The notes below the pieces were generated by a model, which was given only the letters and a program-made list of their open reading frames with translations, did no database searches and had not been told where the DNA came from. DNA of 12,505 nucleotides, taken from the NCBI GenBank assembly GCA_022563625.1, contig JADFNA010000013.1, forward strand, positions 1 through 12,505, given 5' to 3'. Both the position numbers and the translations under genes were made by a program. Shown here in pieces: positions 8,175 to 12,505 of the stretch. The stretch's first letter is position 1. Each line of letters begins with the position of its first letter. Source of the stretch: Candidatus Zixiibacteriota bacterium. Lineage in GTDB: Bacteria > Zixibacteria > MSB-5A5 > GN15 > JACZUZ01.

Positions 8175-8228
8175 ATTCGCCTCTTCTCTTTACTATTCCC
8201 TTTTACCTGGCTACCCTGCCAGAAGCTC

Positions 8229-8257
8229 AAAATAGTCTGTACTTGGGGCGATTACAA
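8229..8257 (-). promoter_or_regulatory. Candidate promoter of the aldolase cluster
   Basis: Reading leftward, TTGTAA (8252-8257; 4 of 6 to TTGACA), a 17-base spacer and TATTTT (8229-8234; 4 of 6 to TATAAT) lie about 55 bases before the TTG start. Spacing is ideal but both hexamers are moderate. Confidence 0.35.
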
Positions 8258-8309
8258 GGGGAGTTTCGCGGTCGGGCAACTGCTTCGATTTATCCGAAAC
8301 GCCCACGCA

Positions 8310-8362
8310 TGTCATTCTGGGTCCTTCGCTTTGCTCGGGGTAAACTCCGCGAATAGTCGCGG
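8310..8362. repeat. Probable degenerate copy of a dispersed intergenic repeat
   Basis: The segment begins TGTCATTCTGGGTCC and continues through TTCGCTTTGCTCGGGG and AAACTCCGCGAA to a small hairpin CCGCG-N6-CGCGG (8347-8362). Its leftward translation contains YPEQSEGPRMT, a string typical of spurious proteins predicted on dispersed short repeats in several bacterial groups. Only one copy is visible here, so repeat status rests on resemblance to elements I recall. It lies in the 218-base gap upstream of the aldolase gene. Confidence 0.4.
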
Positions 8363-8392
8363 CGACTGTGTGCGGCTCGCAGATGGCGAGAT

Positions 8393-9367
8393 TCATTCCT
8401 TGTATTCTACTGAAATCACTTTCGCGTTAAGAAACGCCGCACCGAATTGTGTTTCAACTTTCTCTATCATGTCGATTGTATACATGCCAATCCGAGAGAT
8501 AGAATACGGAATCATGTTTTTCACATGCATCACTTGAATATTCGAACTTATAATGAAAGCGCTCTCGCTGATAGCATAAGCGCTTCTCGGATAGATCGCT
8601 TTGGAAGTATGATATGTAGATATCACTTTTCCATCGAAGCTGACCACCGTGTAAATTTGTTCATCGTAGTTATATATGAGAAAGATTGTAGCATATGAAA
8701 CAGGAATCACTCGTCCTGCATACGGCAGAATTGTGCGCTCGCGAGTTATTGTATTAAAAAGCGAAACCTTGTCGCCAATGCTGTACAACAAGAGTTCACC
8801 ATTCGGCGAGAAACATCCATAAAGTTGCTCGTCTCCAATGCCATTGCTACTGTCGAATTGATAGAGTTCTTGCTCCGCAACATCAAAATAATAAGTTCTT
8901 GATAGTGTTTTTGTTCTGTCTCTTTCATTTGTGCGCAGCTTGAACTTTGTGCGTACATCGAACAACGCGTGAAGATGATCTTCGCTCATTGCAAAAGCTT
9001 CACCGCCATAATAATCATCACTTCTGGTCATTCCGATTTCATCCTCACGGAACAAACTCATCAAGAGAGATTCATGCCGATCAAAAAATGTCCTCGACGT
9101 CAGGTACATGTTGTTTTCCTTGAGTTGTTTCAATAACTCTGGATCGACTTCTCTTTCAATCTCTTCGCCTGTCGTCAAGTCGAAACGTGAGTACCTGGGT
9201 TTATTGGTTTTATGGATACTAACTGTTTCAACTGCGCTCAAATCTGACAGGTTGTGGACAATCCTTAGACTATCGAAGTCCTCTTTGACCTGGCTCAAAA
9301 TGTCGACTGGCATCAATACGAGAAATGTCAACATTGTAACTATGGTCTTTGATATGCTTTTACTCAT
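8393..9367 (-). CDS. Secreted protein of unknown function, possible beta-propeller-like repeats
   Basis: No family is recognised. From ATG 9367 the product has 324 residues with a clear Sec signal (MSKSISKTIVTMLTFLVLM, cleavage near DILSQ). An in-frame ATG at 9409 would add 14 residues; an in-frame TGA lies directly upstream of it, and neither start has a nearby Shine-Dalgarno sequence. The mature protein has many Tyr/Phe/Ser beta-strand segments, several of the form found in WD40-like or PQQ-like propeller blades (CFSPNGELLLYSIGDKVSLFNT, TVVSFDGKVISTYHT), so a periplasmic beta-propeller is possible but unproven. Codons are visibly more AT-rich than in the aldolase, helicase or lon genes, which may reflect weak selection or acquisition. 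No terminator is evident in the gap before the aldolase. Confidence 0.75.
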   Translation of the reverse strand: MSKSISKTIVTMLTFLVLMPVDILSQVKEDFDSLRIVHNLSDLSAVETVSIHKTNKPRYSRFDLTTGEEIEREVDPELLKQLKENNMYLTSRTFFDRHESLLMSLFREDEIGMTRSDDYYGGEAFAMSEDHLHALFDVRTKFKLRTNERDRTKTLSRTYYFDVAEQELYQFDSSNGIGDEQLYGCFSPNGELLLYSIGDKVSLFNTITRERTILPYAGRVIPVSYATIFLIYNYDEQIYTVVSFDGKVISTYHTSKAIYPRSAYAISESAFIISSNIQVMHVKNMIPYSISRIGMYTIDMIEKVETQFGAAFLNAKVISVEYKE

Positions 9368-9466
9368 CTTGGCTAGAACTATACACTCTAAGCGAGCAGG
9401 AGTATTCATTCAATCTAGATTATTTCTCGCCTGCGGCTCCTCAGAAAGACATTTTGAGCTTCCACA

Positions 9467-9494
9467 AGTATAATAAGAACAGCGACTTACACAA
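9467..9494 (-). promoter_or_regulatory. Candidate promoter of the AT-rich secreted-protein gene
   Basis: Leftward TTGTGT (9489-9494), a 16-base spacer and TATACT (9467-9472; 5 of 6) lie about 60-100 bases upstream of the possible starts. The leader contains GAGGAG too far from either ATG to serve as an ordinary ribosome binding site, and a perfect palindrome AATCTAGATT (9412-9421) just before ATG 9409. Confidence 0.4.
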
Positions 9495-9640
9495 CCCAGG
9501 CAGGCGCGATACCGATTTTGTTGTGGCGCTTATGGGATCTGATTTCGATTGCATAGAACATACCGGCGCCCTATATTCCGGTTTGTGACCGTCAGGGGGT
9601 ATGACGCTCCCGACCCAAAGGAGATTGCCTATGTCCCTCA

Positions 9641-9925
9641 TCAACCCCACACTTCGCCTGGCTCTGTGCGCGCTTGTAGCGCTCGTACGTCCCCCACTTC
9701 GATTACGTCGGTGGCCACCCCGTCGAGGTCCCGGGATACCAAATCATCAGGCCTTAAGCCGGCTTCCGGGAGCTTCTGGCGCACCAGAACGACTACACTC
9801 AGTTCATTCGTCCTGCGGTTTCTAGTGACCTTGTAGCCCATCCCCACGCCGATGACGTTCGGCTTCTCCAGGATGGCCTCAACATGCAGCTCTTTGACTC
9901 GACCAACCTCTGCTTCGTCGGGCAT
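9641..9925 (-). CDS. Short protein carrying only the N-terminal domain of Nal1-like/trypsin-like proteins, probably truncated
   Basis: The 94-residue product starts MPDEAEVGRVKELHVEAILE and contains KPNVIGVGMGYKVTRNRRTNELSVVVLVRQKLP...DLVSRDLDGVATDVIEVGDVRALQARTE in pieces that match the N-terminal segment I recall from bacterial trypsin-like proteins related to plant NAL1. In those proteins this is followed by a PAPGGVSIGH-type segment and a serine-protease domain; here the frame stops at EVWG, and no catalytic His-Asp-Ser region is seen. Another frame just downstream reads CGVDEGHRQ, a faint echo of the missing segment, so a frameshifted relic is possible. The start is well supported: an AGGAGGAGGAGAGAG tract ends immediately before ATG 9925. 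GC content is high relative to the preceding gene. Function in the cell is unknown. It may be a pseudogene. Confidence 0.6.
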   Translation of the reverse strand: MPDEAEVGRVKELHVEAILEKPNVIGVGMGYKVTRNRRTNELSVVVLVRQKLPEAGLRPDDLVSRDLDGVATDVIEVGDVRALQARTEPGEVWG

Positions 9926-10157
9926 CTCTCTCCTCCTCCTACCCCCTGATCCCCGCTCCAATCGCACTTCCCGATAGCGCCGAGCAAGGCGTGTGTTCTT
10001 CGATGAACCCCTCCCTCACTATAGGGCAGCTAACTCAATATGGTCTTAACAGTGCGAGACGTTCCTCTCCTGGCGAGGACAAAAGCCGATCAATAGAATG
10101 GAAGGCCGGAGGACGGTGGCAATCCCTCGGCATAACACTTGGGAATCAGCTTAGTCA

Positions 10158-10177
10158 GGTTCGAAATATTTCAAACC
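10158..10177. promoter_or_regulatory. 20-bp near-perfect palindrome, operator-like
   Basis: GGTTCGAAATATTTCAAACC has 9 of 10 complementary positions about its centre, with no loop. That is typical of a site for a dimeric DNA-binding protein rather than a terminator. It lies about 230 bases upstream of the short Nal1-like gene and is not adjacent to any other start I can support. Confidence 0.4.
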
Positions 10178-10204
10178 AACGCGGAGAACCTCCCGCCCAA
10201 ACAT

Positions 10205-10232
10205 GCAGGTAATTCTGAGCAGGTAATTCTGA
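10205..10232. repeat. Perfect 14-bp tandem duplication
   Basis: GCAGGTAATTCTGA occurs twice in direct succession (10205-10218 and 10219-10232). No gene is supported here, so this may be slippage in noncoding DNA or a pair of binding sites. Confidence 0.7.
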
Positions 10233-10425
10233 GATGGACAGCAGTGCGCCAAATCCTCCATAGGCATCTCAGTTCGTCCTTTACCGCAGCTAGATCCCCA
10301 CAAGCAACATTTGGCCCGAAACGCCGGCGAATACGTCACAAGTTCACGCTCATCTCCAAATACCGCGACAATTCCATTCTCAGAGATGAAGAGGTCGGGA
10401 ATTGATTTGGTGTGAATTAAGAAGC

Positions 10426-10452
10426 CCCCAACCTGAGCGGGTCAGGCTGGGG
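10426..10452 (-). terminator. Terminator-like hairpin downstream of the membrane-protein gene
   Basis: An 11-bp stem with one mismatch (CCCCAACCTGA / TCAGGCTGGGG) closes a five-base loop GCGGG. Read leftward it is followed by GCTTCTTAATT, a weak T-rich tail; read rightward no T run follows. It lies about 240 bases beyond the stop of the leftward membrane-protein gene and is the first plausible terminator for it. Confidence 0.5.
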
Positions 10453-10692
10453 CGGTTGGCGTACTCATTTATGCGCGCATACCCACGCCAGAATGATCTC
10501 ATGCACAATCATCTGTGCGGTCAAACATTAGCAAACATTTCGACACGTGGATTACACCATTGACTGAGACGCTAACAGCCAAGATCCTTGGCCAAAGGGG
10601 TGATGCCAAACCCTTCGGCTCATCCAAGAGCTATGACTGCAGGGCCAACGAATCTCTGTAGCACCCACAATCGAAAATACAACTCTAGCGAC

Positions 10693-11688
10693 TCAATCGC
10701 TCTCGGGTTTCTTTCCCGTCCCTCGCATGTTGGTAAACCGATTAAGAAAATCGAACCAGAACGGCGATCCCTGTGAAACCGCAAATCCTGTAAGCAAAAG
10801 CCCGAGGGATTTCAGAACCCAGCCCCCAGCCGAACTTGGAAAGTCTCGCGGATCGACCGGGGTCTTCGGGTCATCATCGTCTGTCTGAAGTGACCAGCCG
10901 ATCGGAAGACCCAATTCATCCAGCTGTTCTCGCGCATCGCTCGCTTTACCGTCCTCGCCTTGTTCGACGTAGACCGTGCTGGCGGCGACTAATGAGTCCC
11001 TGAGCGCTGTGTCCCCCCATAGTGCTTGCGCCAATCCTATTGAATCTGCGTTGAACGCGACCGCCAGCACAATGCCGATCAGTATCGCTAACCTGGAAGC
11101 CGAACGCTTGTACCATCCTGTGGCTCGATCCGCTGTTGCATCAAACCATAATTCAATGCTGTGGCGCGCAGCGGCAATGCGCTTCTCTGTCTTCGTCTCT
11201 ATGGCCTCAATGGGCTTCAGCAGCGCAAGCAACGCACCCTCCGTGGTTTCGTTTCCGAGCTTTCCAATTCCCGCCTTGAGAGCCTCTAATTCATTCCGTG
11301 CTGAGGAATCCTCCGTCCCGGCTTTCGTGAGCAGATCAAACAAGGCGGTGCCAAAATCACGGGGGTGGATGTAGGAAGGCAATCTCTTGGGGGCCGACAG
11401 ACCCCTGATGATCGGATGCTCGTAAAACGCTTTCACCGCATTGCTCTTCAGCTTAGGTATGACCTTGTCCCCAATGCCCTCCTCCCATTTCTTCTCCAGT
11501 TCCTTGACGCCTGCAAGCTTCTCCATCGAAGGGTCGAGCAGGTTCTGAATAATGTTTGCGAGGTGCTTTGAGCGCAGTTTGAAGAGCGCCGCAATGTACT
11601 CTTGCAGCCATGTGGCGATCAGGCTCAGCAATGAGAACACGAATACCAGTCCTATCGCGACATCAAGAATTGGAGAGATGTTCGGCAT
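10693..11688 (-). CDS. Membrane protein of a widespread uncharacterised family, three predicted transmembrane segments
   Basis: The 331-residue product has a hydrophobic segment at residues about 7-30 (LDVAIGLVFVFSLLSLIATW), a second at about 199-213 (RLAILIGIVLAVAFNA) and a third at about 290-308 (WVLKSLGLLLTGFAVSQG). Between the first two is a roughly 165-residue soluble, helix-rich region; between the last two an acidic region with DDDDPKTPVDP. Motifs ELWFDATADRATGWYKRSASR (175-199, in pieces) and SPFWFDFLNRFTNMRG (308-323) match a conserved hypothetical family I recall from many bacteria, with no known function. AAGGAGG (11695-11701) lies 6 bases before ATG 11688, which decides the start over an in-frame codon 39 bases upstream. 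It stands alone in a sparse region. An enzymatic role is not indicated. Confidence 0.85.
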   Translation of the reverse strand: MPNISPILDVAIGLVFVFSLLSLIATWLQEYIAALFKLRSKHLANIIQNLLDPSMEKLAGVKELEKKWEEGIGDKVIPKLKSNAVKAFYEHPIIRGLSAPKRLPSYIHPRDFGTALFDLLTKAGTEDSSARNELEALKAGIGKLGNETTEGALLALLKPIEAIETKTEKRIAAARHSIELWFDATADRATGWYKRSASRLAILIGIVLAVAFNADSIGLAQALWGDTALRDSLVAASTVYVEQGEDGKASDAREQLDELGLPIGWSLQTDDDDPKTPVDPRDFPSSAGGWVLKSLGLLLTGFAVSQGSPFWFDFLNRFTNMRGTGKKPESD

Positions 11689-11727
11689 GCTACTCCTCCT
11701 TTCCGGGGCAGTCGTTGCTAGGGCCAC

Positions 11728-12317
11728 TGGAGATAAGCTCCTGTGGGAATCTACGGGGATGGGCGCCGGGCCTACAGCAGACCACCATTATCTGCCGTTC
11801 TTTCATTTCCACGCACCTACACTATAAGCGACGGGGCTCAGGGGGGTCTGAATGAGTCGCAGCATCGCAACCTATCAAATTGAACAGCACGACTATCAAC
11901 CTCGTTTAGCAGCGGACTTCAGCAGGCGGTGTTTACTCGCCCGCGCCAAATACTGCCCAGCAACTAAGTTGGCCGATAGTGCTGATCATAGCAATTGGCG
12001 ATTGACATCGTCACCTACTCCCAATTACAAGGGCAAACCCAAGGTGGGATTTGAGCTGAAGGGGCTTCTTGATTTTGGATCCCACGGGTTCTTCCAGGAA
12101 TATTCGGAACCTGCTCTCATTGCGCATGTTACTCCGCACTCTCATGTGCTATAGTGTTGCGCCATAGAAAGGCCCGGGCCTGCGTAAGATTCCTGTAGTG
12201 AAGGGGATTCTGCGGACTGCTGAAGCCTTGCCTGCGAGCCAAGAATGAGAATATTGAAGCTTCGGAATCTGGCACTTGGCCTGTTTCTTTCAAGCTTGCT
12301 CTCATCATGCAGCTCAT
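11728..12317. other. Intergenic stretch with no supportable gene
   Basis: The longest frame, a rightward 100-codon one from 11852, has no Shine-Dalgarno sequence, no recognisable motif and irregular composition. A leftward 62-codon frame begins directly at the stop of the edge gene but also looks random. A perfect 12-bp palindrome AGGCCCGGGCCT (12170-12181) and a 7-bp inverted repeat GTGGGAT...ATCCCAC are the only structures I see. Confidence 0.55.
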
Positions 12318-12505
12318 TCAGCGAATCTGTGGAGCCGCGAACTCCCCCACGGTGGGGACCTTCGCTACCGCTGCTGCACTCTTTTCCCGCGTTAGCCGTT
12401 GGGCCTTCGCAATCTGCTCTGGGATCATTGCTTTGCCAAAGGTAGGCCTAACATTCTCTCCCTGTTCTAAGCCCTCTGCGACTTGAAACGCTATTTCCTG
12501 CACCT
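12318..12505 (-). CDS. C-terminal end of a possible Sel1/TPR-like repeat protein, 5' part outside window
   Basis: The frame is open from the right edge for 61-62 residues and stops at TGA 12318-12320. It contains KAMIPEQIAKAQRLTRE, which resembles the terminal MTPEQIAEAQRLARE helix that closes many bacterial Sel1-repeat proteins; these are usually secreted or periplasmic adaptor or scaffold proteins. The tail after it (KSAAAVAKVPTVGEFAAPQIR, in two parts) is not conserved as far as I know. Only the last helix is visible and no complete repeat can be checked, so the family call is tentative. The GTG at 12503 is probably internal rather than the start. Confidence 0.45.
   Translation of the reverse strand, partial: VQEIAFQVAEGLEQGENVRPTFGKAMIPEQIAKAQRLTREKSAAAVAKVPTVGEFAAPQIR

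Larger units (their letters stand above)
9968..10692. other. Intergenic stretch with no supportable gene
   Basis: Frames here are short (under 90 codons), lack good ribosome binding sites, and give compositionally random products. The stretch does hold a 20-bp near-palindrome (10158-10177), a 14-bp tandem duplication (10205-10232), a terminator-like hairpin (10426-10452) and a small hairpin GCCAAG-ATC-CTTGGC (10578-10592), each discussed separately where useful. Confidence 0.6.

Noticed and set aside
8211..8396. 61-codon leftward frame whose ATG overlaps the TGA of the secreted-protein gene (ATGA)
   Set aside because: Translation contains PEQSEGPRMT, typical of repeat-derived spurious proteins, and AAGGA is directly against the ATG with no spacing.
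10151..10180. Resemblance of GGTTCGAAAT to a tRNA T-arm, hence a possible attachment site
   Set aside because: No matching T-stem, acceptor stem or CCA follows; the symmetry explains the similarity.
11852..12154. 100-codon rightward frame
   Set aside because: No ribosome binding site, no recognisable domain, irregular composition; treated as chance.
12129..12200. Possible attC-like or integron site around GTTGCGCC and the 12-bp GC palindrome
   Set aside because: No GTTRRRY core with its paired inverse and no integrase in the window.
12129..12317. 62-codon leftward frame starting at the stop of the edge gene
   Set aside because: Adjacent start is suggestive of coupling but the product looks random and no ribosome binding site is clear.
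1..12505. CRISPR array, rRNA, tRNA, transposase or toxin-antitoxin pair
   Set aside because: No regularly spaced repeats, cloverleaf, rRNA segment or transposase motif was seen on either strand by eye.

Overview
The window looks like a Gram-negative bacterial chromosome segment. It encodes a secreted beta-barrel-type protein with a Sec signal, a probable lipoprotein and several other signal-peptide proteins, and has Shine-Dalgarno sequences (AAGGAG, AGGAGG). Base composition looks balanced. Small secreted proteins of unknown function sit among housekeeping genes (Lon, a UvrD/PcrA helicase, a DhnA/FbaB class I aldolase), and there is a degenerate dispersed-repeat-like element. This would fit an uncultured FCB-type or candidate-phylum lineage, but that placement is a weak inference; no rRNA or other strong marker is present.

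Left part (1-3613). The 5' three quarters of lon runs leftward off the edge. Upstream of it are two leftward genes for secreted proteins, spaced as an operon. Their C-terminal halves resemble each other, so they are probably divergent tandem paralogs. A short 15-16 bp repeat and a -10-like box precede lon.

Central part (3288-8174). A rightward outer-membrane beta-barrel gene ends in a clear intrinsic terminator that abuts the convergent helicase gene. The helicase is the last gene of a tight leftward cluster: class I fructose-bisphosphate aldolase, then a small lipoprotein, then the helicase, with gaps of a few dozen bases or fewer. The aldolase has a TTG start with a good ribosome binding site. 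A candidate promoter and a repeat-like stretch lie upstream.

Right part (8393-12505). A visibly AT-richer leftward gene for an unknown secreted protein is followed by a sparse, more GC-rich stretch. That stretch holds a short gene carrying only the N-terminal domain of a Nal1-like/trypsin-like protein family, a three-segment membrane protein of a widespread uncharacterised family, and at the right edge the C-terminus of what may be a Sel1/TPR-like protein. Two intergenic stretches of about 0.6-0.8 kb contain no gene I can support, but hold a 20-bp near-palindrome, a 14-bp tandem duplication and a terminator-like hairpin. This looks like accessory or eroding DNA.

I did not find a clearly new multi-gene system. 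The strongest leads are the paired secreted paralogs beside lon, the truncated Nal1-like gene overlapped by an antisense start, and the in-frame 9-bp repeats inside a lipoprotein signal peptide.
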